In this document: piece after piece, positions 15,979-23,261 of the stretch | Position numbering within the stretch: position 1 is the first letter of the stretch | Layout: the number at the start of each line of letters is the position of its first letter | Assembly: GCA_964517005.1 (NCBI GenBank) | Contig: CAZFAJ010000033.1 | Location: 1 to 30,051 of the forward strand | DNA: 30,051 nt | Reading direction: 5' to 3' | Origin: CAYVBJ01 sp964517005 | GTDB taxonomy: Bacteria > Bacteroidota > Rhodothermia > Balneolales > Balneolaceae | Position numbers and translations under genes: made by a program | The notes under the pieces: model-generated | The model's input: only the letters and a program-made list of their open reading frames with translations | Told to the model about the DNA's origin: nothing | Database searches by the model: none

Positions 15979-16011
15979 CTCTGCCCCTGAGCTACATCGG
16001 CGTGTTAAGAC

Positions 16012-16040
16012 CTGATATTGATCAGAAATCTGGTATTCAA
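16012..16040 (-). promoter_or_regulatory. Candidate promoter of the nested tRNA-Thr locus
   Basis: On the minus strand TTGAAT (16040-16035) is followed, after 17 nt, by TATCAG (16017-16012). The predicted start would lie about 5 nt upstream of the broken outer tRNA 5' half, so transcription would run through the whole composite structure. Matches to consensus are partial. Confidence 0.3.
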
Positions 16041-16241
16041 GAATTTGTAAATCAGTTTTGCACTCTCAAAATAGAATCTGAACACAGCTCTGTATCAATT
16101 CACGAGTCATGAAGATACAACTTGTAACTAATCCGGGGCAACAATTTTTTGTCTGAAAAAAGTGTCAATGCACTTGTTTTAACAAACTTGTTTTTCAAAT
16201 TAGTTGAATTCTAAGATATTTCTACCGTACATTTGAGGCTT

Positions 16242-16838
16242 ATGTCAGTTACCGCAGTCATCATTTTAATTACTGCTCTTTTTTCAGTTACAGCGCTCTA
16301 CATCTACCCGCCGCTGCTATCCTGGGGGATCTTACAGCCGTACCGGATGGTCAGGAAAAAGACCTGGCATGAACTTGTTACATCCGGATTGCTGCATGCT
16401 AATATGGGCCATCTGTTTCTGAATATGTTCGTACTGTTCATATTTGGCGTTATTCTGGAACGAACAATTGGCGAAGCTCATTTTATTGCACTTTATGCCA
16501 GTGGAATACTTTTTTCGGCTGTTCCTTCAGTTTTTCGATACAAAGATGAGCCGGATTTTGCCACCCTGGGAGCATCCGGAGCTGTTGAAGCGGTTTTATT
16601 TGGATTTATTCTCTTATTTCCAACCGAAAGCCTCTACATCATGTTTATCCCCATTCCCATACCGGCCTGGCTTTTTGGTATTGCCTTTCTGGCTTACAGT
16701 ATTTTTGCAAGTAAAAGCCAAGGGAGCCGGATCAATCACGAAGCGCATATCGCAGGTGCGCTCTGGGGCGTGTTATATCTGTTGATATTCGTACCCAACA
16801 CTGTGGATCATATTTTTACAATTTTGGGATTGTTGTAA
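16242..16838 (+). CDS. Rhomboid family intramembrane serine protease
   Basis: Rhomboids cut membrane proteins inside the lipid bilayer. With the ATG at 16242 the protein has 198 residues and about six hydrophobic helices. The conserved HANMGHLFLNM lies at 52-62, the catalytic serine is S112 in GASGA (110-114), and the catalytic histidine is H169 in EAHIAGALWG. This matches the basic six-helix bacterial type with no extra domains. An in-frame TTG three codons upstream (16233) is a possible but less likely start. Its substrates are unknown. It is a single gene, followed by the repeat element at 16841. Confidence 0.92.
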   Translation: MSVTAVIILITALFSVTALYIYPPLLSWGILQPYRMVRKKTWHELVTSGLLHANMGHLFLNMFVLFIFGVILERTIGEAHFIALYASGILFSAVPSVFRYKDEPDFATLGASGAVEAVLFGFILLFPTESLYIMFIPIPIPAWLFGIAFLAYSIFASKSQGSRINHEAHIAGALWGVLYLLIFVPNTVDHIFTILGLL

Positions 16839-16840
16839 AC

Positions 16841-17011
16841 ATCCCGGACACACCCCTCGCTTAGCCATACCGCCTGACGGCGTTTGGGTTACGCATTTCC
16901 CCTCTCGTTGAGGCTTTTACGAAATCCCGTACGCGATAGTGTCGGGGAGAGGGGACAGGATAGCCTTAACGCCGTCAGGCGATTAAGGATAGACAGGGGT
17001 GTGTCAGGGAT
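16841..17011. repeat. Long nested inverted repeat element
   Basis: Three nested pairs of arms are visible. The outer pair is ATCCCGGACACACCCCT (16841-16857) against 16995-17011, 16 of 17 matching. The middle pair is CGCCTGACGGCGTT (16871-16884) against 16968-16981, perfect. The inner pair is TCCCCTCTC (16898-16906) against 16947-16955, perfect. Each middle arm also holds its own CGCC/GGCG mini-hairpin. It starts 3 nt after the rhomboid stop. It looks like a dispersed palindromic element (REP/MITE-like) rather than a simple terminator; no coding potential is visible. Confidence 0.8.
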
Positions 17012-17194
17012 TAATCTTCGAATAGCCCCCCGATCCCGANNNNNNNNNNNNNNNNNNNNNNNNNNNNNNNNNNNNNNNNNNNNNNNNNNNNNNNNNNNNN
17101 NNNNNNNNNNNNNNNNNNNNNNNNNNNNNNNNNNNNNNNAAGGATAGACAGGGGTGTGTCAGGGATTAATCTTCGAATAGCCCCCCGATCCCGA
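16985..17194. repeat. 55-bp direct repeat flanking the assembly gap
   Basis: Positions 16985-17039 and 17140-17194 are identical over 55 bp, one copy ending at the first N and the other starting right after the last N. The repeat includes the right outer arm of the inverted-repeat element. This may be a real tandem repeat or an unmerged overlap between adjoining contigs. Confidence 0.9.
17040..17139. other. Assembly gap (100 N)
   Basis: The run of N is exactly 100 long, the conventional filler for a gap of unknown size. The true sequence, if any, is unknown. Open frames spanning it are meaningless. Confidence 0.99.
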
Positions 17195-17216
17195 TGAATT
17201 GCCCCCCGATCCCGAT
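17180..17216. repeat. Short tandem GCCCCCCGATCCCGAT repeat
   Basis: The 16-mer occurs at 17180-17195 and 17201-17216, 5 nt apart. A shortened copy ends at 17039 before the gap. It forms the tail of the repeat region between the rhomboid and serC genes and is C-rich on this strand. Confidence 0.75.
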
Positions 17217-17260
17217 CAGTATCCTGCAGCACAACATCCACCAATATTACCATTTACCGC

Positions 17261-18343
17261 TCAGCTATTCTTACTTCTGAACTCCTGCATAAAATTAACC
17301 AGTGCTTCCACGCTTTCCATTGAGCAGGCATTATAAATACTTGCCCGGACGCCGCCTACGCTCCGGTGTCCCTTCAGATTCATCAGTTCATTCTCTGCAG
17401 CCTCTTTCAGAAAAATTGCTTCCAGATCTTCGGTCTGCAGCCTGAATGTCACATTCATTTTTGAGCGGGACTCTTTTTCTACGGTCCCCCTGTAGAATTC
17501 GTCTTTATCCAGTTCATTATAGAGTAAATTTGCTTTTTTTTCATTAAATGAACTAAAATAGGATATTCCGCCCTTTTCCTGAATCCATTCCAATACGTAA
17601 TTGACCATATAAACAGCAAAAACAGGTGGTGTATTAAATAACTTCTCAATATGAGTTTTGTAATTGAGAATTGTAGGAATGGCCTCAGAGTGTTGTTTGC
17701 CAGCAAAGTTCTTATTGATAAGGACTACCGTAACTCCTGCAGGGCCTACATTTTTTTGGGCCCCGGCGTAAATGAGTCCATATTTATCCAGATCAATCGG
17801 GCGGGATAAAAAATCGGAAGAGGCATCACATACAAGAGGTACTCCGCCTGTTTCAGGCTCGCTGCTGAACTGTGTCCCAAAAATTGTATTGTTACTCGTG
17901 AAATGCACGTATACCGGTTTCTCAGAAAAGGAAAGTTCACTGTTATCCGGAACGCGGCTGTACTGTTTCTCTTTACTGCTGTATGGCACATGTACATTTC
18001 CAAAAAGCTTTGCTTCTTTTATTGCTTTGGCTGACCATGCTCCCGTATCAATGTAATCAGCGGTTCTGCCTTTCGTTAAAAAATTATGAGGAGCCATCAT
18101 AAATTGGGCACTCGCTCCACCCTGAAGAAACAGAACCTCCCACTGATCCGGATCCGCTCCGAGAATTCCCAGTAAGCGTTCGGTAGCCTGATTATTGATT
18201 TTTGTATATTCAGGGCTGCGGTGACTCATCTCAATAATTGAAGCACCTTTTCCTTTGTAATCGGGCAGTTCCTTCTGTACTTTTTGTAATACTTCGACAG
18301 GAAGAGTTGCCGGGCCTGCGCTGAAATTATGTACTCGTTTCAT
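17261..18343 (-). CDS. serC: Phosphoserine aminotransferase
   Basis: SerC converts 3-phosphohydroxypyruvate and glutamate to 3-phosphoserine and 2-oxoglutarate, the second step of serine synthesis, and can also act in pyridoxal phosphate synthesis. The 360-residue product is full length. It opens with VHNFSAGPATLP, has EMSHRSPEY (about 38-46) and GGASAQFMMAP (about 75-85), and carries the PLP-binding lysine K197 in YAGAQKNVGPAG. The C-terminus has GHRSVGGVRASIYNA. It lies 13 nt downstream of the DUF1015 gene on the same strand, so the two are probably one operon. No serA is in the window. Confidence 0.97.
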   Translation of the reverse strand: MKRVHNFSAGPATLPVEVLQKVQKELPDYKGKGASIIEMSHRSPEYTKINNQATERLLGILGADPDQWEVLFLQGGASAQFMMAPHNFLTKGRTADYIDTGAWSAKAIKEAKLFGNVHVPYSSKEKQYSRVPDNSELSFSEKPVYVHFTSNNTIFGTQFSSEPETGGVPLVCDASSDFLSRPIDLDKYGLIYAGAQKNVGPAGVTVVLINKNFAGKQHSEAIPTILNYKTHIEKLFNTPPVFAVYMVNYVLEWIQEKGGISYFSSFNEKKANLLYNELDKDEFYRGTVEKESRSKMNVTFRLQTEDLEAIFLKEAAENELMNLKGHRSVGGVRASIYNACSMESVEALVNFMQEFRSKNS

Positions 18344-18356
18344 GATATTTCCTCTT

Positions 18357-19568
18357 TTAAAAAGTGTGAATGATTATTCCTGATTTCAACTTTGGTTCAA
18401 ACCATGTTGATTTGGGAGGCATCAGCAGTCCTGCATCTGAGACGGCCACAAGCTCCTCAATACTTGTAGGATACATACTGAAAGCAATATCAGCCTTGTT
18501 TTTATCAACCAGTCGCTCCAGTTCACCGGTTCCTCTGATTCCGCCGACAAAATTTATGTTCGGGTCTGTCCTCGGATTTTCAATGCCAAAAAAAGGTTTT
18601 AAAACGGAATTCTGGAGTCTTGATGCATCCAGGTTTGAAACCACATTTTCTGATTCGGGCTTTGGTAATTTCATTTTATACCAGCTGCCTGAATAGTAAA
18701 TATTGACATTGCCTTTTGATTCAGGTTTTTGCTGATCCGTTTTAACCGGATTGAGCTCTGAAAAGAGATCGCTGATACGGGATTTATCCTGGCATGAAAC
18801 AATCCTGTTGTAAGGTAATATTTTCATTTCGTTCATGGGAAAAATTACAGCAGGAAAATATTCAAACTCCGCTTCTCCCGGGAAAATATTTTTCTCTTTT
18901 CTCAGCTTTTCTGCTGCTCTGGAAGCAGCTTTACAGCGATGATGACCATCTGCTACATAGAAATGAGTTACTTTTGAAAATGCCTCGGCAAAGTCTGCCG
19001 CTTTTTCTGTTTTCCAAACCCGGTGAATCACTCCGTCTTCCCCTGTGTGTTCTATTACCGGGGGTGAGGTAACAGTCGTTTTTTCTATTAAAAACTGTAC
19101 CTCATCGTCATTCTTGTAAGTAAACATTACGGGTTCTGCATGTGCAGACTGTTCCAGTATATGCCTGGTTCTGTCATCTTCTTTATCGGGACGGGTGAGC
19201 TCGTGTTTCAGAATCACATCGTTATCATAGTCCTGAACCGACACACATGTAAATACTCCCGTCTGTTTGTGCCCATTTGTTTCAAGCTGGTAAATATATA
19301 TATGTGGAAGTGAATCCTGATGCATTACCGGCGATTCAATAAGTTTTTTCAGGTTTTCCGCGCCTTTTTTATAGACAATATCAGCATGAAAAGGAGTATT
19401 GTCCGGAAGATCAATTTCGGGCCTGATTACATGAAGAAAACTTGTTGGTTTTCCAAGTGCCATCTCTGCTGCTTCTTCTTTACTGATAACATCGTAAGGA
19501 ACACAAGCAACCTCATCTACATATTCAGCTTTGGGAAGCCAGCCTTTGAAAGGGTGAACTATAGCCAT
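18357..19568 (-). CDS. DUF1015 family protein, serine-pathway associated
   Basis: The 403-residue product matches DUF1015: an opening HPFKGWLPKAEYVDEVACVPYDVIS (about 5-29), a central FYVADGHHRCKAA motif (about 202-214) and a C-terminal NINFVGG...MYPTSIEEL region. The family commonly neighbours serA/serC. The ADGHHR motif resembles the GxHR-type nucleotide motif of ParB/SerK-like proteins, so a free-serine kinase or related ATP-using role is possible. I hold this from memory of the family and it is not shown here. The ATG at 19568 is the natural start. It is the first gene of a two-gene unit with serC. Confidence 0.88.
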   Translation of the reverse strand: MAIVHPFKGWLPKAEYVDEVACVPYDVISKEEAAEMALGKPTSFLHVIRPEIDLPDNTPFHADIVYKKGAENLKKLIESPVMHQDSLPHIYIYQLETNGHKQTGVFTCVSVQDYDNDVILKHELTRPDKEDDRTRHILEQSAHAEPVMFTYKNDDEVQFLIEKTTVTSPPVIEHTGEDGVIHRVWKTEKAADFAEAFSKVTHFYVADGHHRCKAASRAAEKLRKEKNIFPGEAEFEYFPAVIFPMNEMKILPYNRIVSCQDKSRISDLFSELNPVKTDQQKPESKGNVNIYYSGSWYKMKLPKPESENVVSNLDASRLQNSVLKPFFGIENPRTDPNINFVGGIRGTGELERLVDKNKADIAFSMYPTSIEELVAVSDAGLLMPPKSTWFEPKLKSGIIIHTF

Positions 19569-19676
19569 TTGAATGTCATATTTTGTATTTTATAGTCAAG
19601 TCTAAATGTAAAGAATATAAACGACTTCGTTGAAGAAGATGTAAAGATTAATTTATTAAATAAAGGTGTTTAAGCA

Positions 19677-20021
19677 ATGCAAAAAAATCCTTCTGAAAAT
19701 GGTGATAAGCTTAATGAAGATCAGCAGCAACAGCTGTTGTTTGTGATGTTAATTCAGCAACATCAGCAGATAGCGATGATGGGCATGGGCAAAATCAAAA
19801 ATCCGGCAACGGATAAAATTGAAAGAGATTTGAAGTCTGCGAAGTATGCGATTGATACGCTTTTAATGCTGGACCGGTTTACAAAAGGAAATTTACCGGA
19901 AGAGTTGCGTCAGTATCTGAATCAAACGCTGACCAATTTACGTTTAAATTATGCGGATGAGAAAAAAGGGGAGAAAGACGGGAAATCCGGTGGAGAGAGT
20001 GAAGAAAAAAATGAAGAATAG
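19677..20021 (+). CDS. DUF1844 family protein
   Basis: The 114-residue product has the DUF1844 pattern: an N-terminal amphipathic helix (LLFVMLIQQHQQIAMMGMGK, about 20-39), then KIKNPATDKIERDLKSAKYAIDTLLMLDRFTKGNL and a helix ending NLRLNY. A low-complexity Lys/Glu/Gly tail closes it. The function is unknown; such proteins are small, soluble and predicted all-helical. AAAGGTG upstream gives a weak ribosome binding site. Its 3' end overlaps the Nudix gene by 11 nt, so the two are translationally coupled. It is divergent from the DUF1015-serC unit. Confidence 0.85.
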   Translation: MQKNPSENGDKLNEDQQQQLLFVMLIQQHQQIAMMGMGKIKNPATDKIERDLKSAKYAIDTLLMLDRFTKGNLPEELRQYLNQTLTNLRLNYADEKKGEKDGKSGGESEEKNEE

Positions 20022-20436
20022 AGCAGATGAGATCATTGAAGCAGGAGGCGGAGTTGTTTACAGAGAAACCGGGAAGGATGGTTCTGAAGTTGTTCTTATA
20101 AAAAGACGCGGGCTCTGGGACTTACCCAAAGGGAAAAAGGAAGGCAATGAAACCGTGAAAGAATGTGCAGTTCGTGAAGTATCAGAAGAGATTGGTATAT
20201 CAATACCTATGATCAGTTATTTTTTGACGAAAACCTATCATGAATACCGTGAAAACGGGAAGCTGATCGGTAAAATTACACACTGGTATCTGATGGAGCC
20301 GGATGATCCGGAAACAGAGTTTACACCCCAGGAGGAAGAGCAGATCGAGGAAGTTCGGTGGGTACCTCTAAAAACAGCTGCCGGCCTTGTGGGATATTCC
20401 AATCTGAAAAAAGTGTTAAAAGAGTTGAAGGAATAA
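20011..20436 (+). CDS. Nudix hydrolase
   Basis: Nudix enzymes hydrolyse nucleoside diphosphates linked to another group. With the ATG at 20011 the protein has 141 residues. The Nudix box is perfect: GKKEGNE followed after seven residues by REVSEEIGI. Upstream lie EAGGGVVYR and LPKGKKEGN, as in diadenosine-polyphosphate or NDP-type hydrolases; the substrate is not determined. A longer frame starting at 19951 overlaps DUF1844 by 71 nt, and its extra residues are low-complexity, so I prefer the later start. It shares a transcript with the DUF1844 gene and ends at a strong terminator. Confidence 0.93.
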   Translation: MKNRADEIIEAGGGVVYRETGKDGSEVVLIKRRGLWDLPKGKKEGNETVKECAVREVSEEIGISIPMISYFLTKTYHEYRENGKLIGKITHWYLMEPDDPETEFTPQEEEQIEEVRWVPLKTAAGLVGYSNLKKVLKELKE

Positions 20437-20467
20437 AAAAAGGCGTGGAAAATATCCACGCCTTTTT
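20437..20467. terminator. Bidirectional terminator between Nudix and tonB genes
   Basis: AGGCGTGGA (20441-20449) pairs with TCCACGCCT (20455-20463) around loop AAATA, preceded by an A-run and followed by a T-run. The symmetrical A/T flanks let it stop transcripts from both converging genes. Confidence 0.92.
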
Positions 20468-20500
20468 AAAATAAATCAGATTGATTTTTGAATCGATGCT

Positions 20501-21154
20501 TTAATTCTGTAATTGAAAAACAATCGGGAGGCTGTACTGTACACGAACCGGCCGCCCTCTTTGCATTCCGGGCTTGAACTTAGCCTGCCGTACCGCACGC
20601 AGAGCCTCTTCATCAGCGCCGCCGCCAATACCGCGAATAACCCGTGGGTCTTCGACTTCGCCTCGCTCATTTACAATGAACTGCACATAAACACGACCTT
20701 CAATACCGGCTCTTCTGGCCATTTCCGGATACTTAATGCTTTTTTGAAGTTCACCAAGCCCGCCAATTAATTCAGGCATTTCTTCCACAACTACGAAGAA
20801 ATCTTCTTCAGGTTCTTCTTCCTGGGGAGGTGGAGGTGGTGCACTCAGCGGCCCGTCAAGAGACAACTCCGCATCAATATTAATATCCACATCCTCAATA
20901 ATTTCATCATTGGGAACCTCTACAGGCACTGGTGGCCTTGGTGGCGGAGGTGGTGTCTCAATGTGTTTCGTGATTTCGATTTCTTCCATTTCGACTATTT
21001 CTTGTTCCTCGACTGCGTATTCTTCGGGTGCTTCGCTATGAAGATCCATCTTTATAGCACCGATAAATACCACGAGAGCAAGGATTAGTCCAAATTCGAG
21101 AATTACTGTATAGTAATTGCGTAAATCTGCTTCCGGTTTTTTTCGTTCTTTCAT
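20501..21154 (-). CDS. tonB: Energy transducer TonB
   Basis: TonB couples the inner-membrane proton gradient to outer-membrane TonB-dependent receptors. The 217-residue protein has one membrane helix (about 16-34), a periplasmic stretch very rich in Glu with two proline runs (PPPPPRPP at 68-75 and PPPPP at 106-110), and a C-terminal TonB domain (about 125-217) with KYPEMARRAGIEGRVYVQF and the closing PVRVQYSLPIVFQL. The acidic, PPPPPR-containing layout is typical of Bacteroidota-type TonB proteins. ExbB/ExbD are not in the window. The gene stands alone behind a possible promoter at 21186-21217. Confidence 0.94.
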   Translation of the reverse strand: MKERKKPEADLRNYYTVILEFGLILALVVFIGAIKMDLHSEAPEEYAVEEQEIVEMEEIEITKHIETPPPPPRPPVPVEVPNDEIIEDVDINIDAELSLDGPLSAPPPPPQEEEPEEDFFVVVEEMPELIGGLGELQKSIKYPEMARRAGIEGRVYVQFIVNERGEVEDPRVIRGIGGGADEEALRAVRQAKFKPGMQRGRPVRVQYSLPIVFQLQN

Positions 21155-21185
21155 CTATTTTTTATTGTTAATGATTCTTGACCAT

Positions 21186-21217
21186 CAAGTATAATTGAAA
21201 TCTGTGTAAGTATCCAA
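21186..21217 (-). promoter_or_regulatory. Candidate Bacteroidota-type promoter of tonB
   Basis: On the minus strand TTGG (21217-21214), a 20-nt spacer and TATACTTG (21193-21186) resemble the -33 TTTG / -7 TAnnTTTG pattern of Bacteroidota sigma factors. The implied start is about 25 nt upstream of the tonB ATG. The same bases also give a poor sigma-70 match. Confidence 0.35.
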
Positions 21218-21351
21218 CGGAAATTTTGCAGCTATTATTCTTTAAATGAAGTGTTTAATAAAAAAAGTGAGTCATATCTGGCGAATTGCAAAACCTGAAG
21301 GCACAAAATCCCGCAATTTCCGGTGATATTCAGACTGAGTAATCGCGGCTT

Positions 21352-21744
21352 CTAATCCGAGTTTCTTGTAAGAAACTTAAGTGAGATTACCGCAATCAAA
21401 CAGCCTGTCATATCAGCCAGGGCATCATACGGATCTGCTGCACGATTTACAGGCAACACCTCCTGCAGTATTTCGATTGAGATCCCAAAAAAAGCGCCTA
21501 TTAAAAAAATGGCAAAAAGAGGTAATTCTTTTTTTGTTGCGATGAGAAGATATAGCCCTAAAAGAAAAGTCCAGGTGCCAAACAAGAGAGCGTGACCCAG
21601 TTTGTCAAATTTCCATACCTTGCTTTCAAAAAGATTTTCGGAGGGTAAAAGTGTAAAAACCAGTGTAAAGATTGTGAGGAGAGCGATTAAAAAAGCTAAC
21701 AGTTTTTTTTGACGCTCAAGAAAGTTAATCGTCTGCTGAATCAT
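21352..21744 (-). CDS. VanZ family membrane protein
   Basis: The 130-residue product has about four membrane helices (roughly 14-34, 52-69, 76-92, 108-124). It shows the VanZ pattern: FDKLGHALLFG (46-56) and EILQEVLPVNRAADPYDALADMTG (91-114). VanZ proteins are named after a teicoplanin-resistance factor, but most relatives have no proven role. The start overlaps the end of the nnr gene by 4 nt (ATGA), so it is the last gene of the proS-nnr-vanZ unit. The coding 3' end contains a palindrome at 21360-21377. Confidence 0.88.
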   Translation of the reverse strand: MIQQTINFLERQKKLLAFLIALLTIFTLVFTLLPSENLFESKVWKFDKLGHALLFGTWTFLLGLYLLIATKKELPLFAIFLIGAFFGISIEILQEVLPVNRAADPYDALADMTGCLIAVISLKFLTRNSD

Positions 21745-23249
21745 AGTAAATTTCGTGGTGCAACCGGCTGTTTAATTGATAAGGCTTTTTTATATCCATC
21801 CACCAAGGCATGGATTACACTCAGATCAATCATTTCTGATATAGCCAGATTCGCTGCTATTGTTCCCGATAACACATCGCCGAAACCCGCCCTTGAAAAA
21901 ATTGAGGTGTCATATCCGGAAATGTAAGTATTTTCCTGATGTACGAAAAATGCAGGATTGCCTTTAGAGAAAATCGCAGAGGGGAACCCGGAAGTAAAGT
22001 TTTTTGTCCACTTGAGCCTGTCAAAATCAGATTCAAAATCAGCATTCAGATAATTTTTTGCTTCACCGGGATGCGGGGTTAATATCAGATTTTCAAATTT
22101 TTGTTTACCGGGATCGGTTGTGAAATCCTGCCAGGCAGAAAGGCCATCGGCATCCAGTATCGTTTTTAAATCTGTATTTCTCATGATGCTGAGAACAAAT
22201 GCTTTCGTTTCGGGTTCGAGGCCAATCCCGGGGCCGATCAGAAGAGTGCCCCCCCGTTTTTCAATCATCTCAAGCACAGTTTTGCTATGTGAACTTTGAT
22301 AGAATGCATCACCACTGCTACCCAGTGGCACTTTGATGATTTCGGGAATTGTACTCTCATAAACAGGCAAGAGATGTTTTGGAGCATAAAGAATAACAGC
22401 CCCGGCCCCGGAATTCCAGGCACTTTTACAAGCCATAATAGCAGCGCCCGTAAGCCCTTCTGATCCGGCCAGAACATGTACAACACCGTTATCATATTTA
22501 TGCCGTCCCTTGCGCCTGATCTCAGGCAACTGATGAAGCCAGGACTCATCGAAGATAAGGCCTTCCGGCTGAATATAGGATTTTGCAAATGGAAGTTTAA
22601 ACAGGATAACCTCTCCGGTATGGTTCTTACCGCTGTTAAAAAGAAATCCGGTTTTCTTTACACCGAATGTGAGTGTGTAATCAGCCTGAACTGCACCCCC
22701 TAAAATTTCACCGTTATCTGCCGAAATTCCGGTAGGGATATCGATGGCATAGACTATTGAGTCCTGTCGATTTATCCATTCGACCGTATCCAGGTAACCG
22801 GAGCGAAGTGGGCTTGATAAACCGGTGCCGAGCATTCCGTCTATAATATAATCGAAATTATATTCAGGAAGGTCTTCCGGTTCAGTGGTAAAAGTTATTC
22901 GGTATCCTGAATCTTTCAATTTTTTCAGAATCTGAAAATTTTTATTGGCATCATCTGATAAATCGTCATGGCCGGATACAAAAAAGATCATCGCCTGATG
23001 CAGATATTCCTGCGCCAGGTATCTGACGATGGCCAGGGCATCGCCCGCATTATTCCCTTTGCCGCAAACAATGAGCCCTCTCTTATTCATTCCTCCCCGG
23101 TCGCCAATGAACCGTGAGGCCTGCATCGCGGCAGTCTCCATCAGAGTGAAACCATCCAAGCCAAATTCATTGATCGTCTTTTCGTCAAGCTGTCTGCACT
23201 GTTCGGATGTACAAGCGAAACAAGGATAGTTGTCTGGAATTAAAGTCAT
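21741..23249 (-). CDS. nnr: Bifunctional NAD(P)H-hydrate epimerase / dehydratase
   Basis: This enzyme repairs hydrated NADH and NADPH: the N-terminal YjeF_N domain epimerises the R form, and the C-terminal kinase-like domain dehydrates the S form using ADP or ATP. The 502-residue fused form is as expected. The epimerase part (about 1-215) has GKGNNAGDALAIVRYL (63-78) and AIDIPTGISADNG (168-180). The dehydratase part (about 230-500) has GSEGLTGAAIMACK, GPGIG, ILDADGL, LTPHPGEA and GFGDVLSGTIAANL. It sits 12 nt after proS and overlaps vanZ. Confidence 0.95.
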   Translation of the reverse strand: MTLIPDNYPCFACTSEQCRQLDEKTINEFGLDGFTLMETAAMQASRFIGDRGGMNKRGLIVCGKGNNAGDALAIVRYLAQEYLHQAMIFFVSGHDDLSDDANKNFQILKKLKDSGYRITFTTEPEDLPEYNFDYIIDGMLGTGLSSPLRSGYLDTVEWINRQDSIVYAIDIPTGISADNGEILGGAVQADYTLTFGVKKTGFLFNSGKNHTGEVILFKLPFAKSYIQPEGLIFDESWLHQLPEIRRKGRHKYDNGVVHVLAGSEGLTGAAIMACKSAWNSGAGAVILYAPKHLLPVYESTIPEIIKVPLGSSGDAFYQSSHSKTVLEMIEKRGGTLLIGPGIGLEPETKAFVLSIMRNTDLKTILDADGLSAWQDFTTDPGKQKFENLILTPHPGEAKNYLNADFESDFDRLKWTKNFTSGFPSAIFSKGNPAFFVHQENTYISGYDTSIFSRAGFGDVLSGTIAANLAISEMIDLSVIHALVDGYKKALSIKQPVAPRNLL

Positions 23250-23261
23250 ATTGCTGGTTAT

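Larger units (their letters stand above)
15844..16001 (-). pseudogene. Broken tRNA-Thr halves surrounding an intact tRNA-Thr
   Basis: On the minus strand, 16001-15979 reads as the 5' half of a tRNA: GCCGATG, TA, then a D-arm (GCTC AGGGGCA GAG). Positions 15881-15844 read as a 3' half: T36-A-A, AGCGC, AGGCC, T-arm GCCGG/CCGGC with loop TTCGAAT, then CGTAATC and T. The 5' acceptor strand GCCGATG does not pair with CGTAATC, so the outer tRNA is dead. Position 36 as T fits threonine. Between the halves lies an 11-bp inverted repeat enclosing the intact tRNA-Thr(CGT). Confidence 0.75.

Noticed and set aside
15844..16001. A functional split or intron-containing tRNA spliced from the outer halves
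   Set aside because: The outer acceptor strands GCCGATG and CGTAATC do not pair, and no self-splicing intron core is visible between the halves.
16233..16241. Upstream TTG start for the rhomboid gene
   Set aside because: An ATG three codons later is a more common start and no Shine-Dalgarno sequence favours the TTG.
16841..17216. CRISPR array in the repeat region
   Set aside because: There are no regularly spaced repeats with unique spacers and no cas genes; repeats are inverted or assembly related.
16884..17253. Open frames running through the N gap
   Set aside because: They include unknown bases and a repeat element and show no protein features.
21360..21377. Perfect palindrome AGTTTCTT-GT-AAGAAACT at the end of vanZ
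   Set aside because: It lies inside the last codons of vanZ and has no T-run on either side; a terminator role is not supported.
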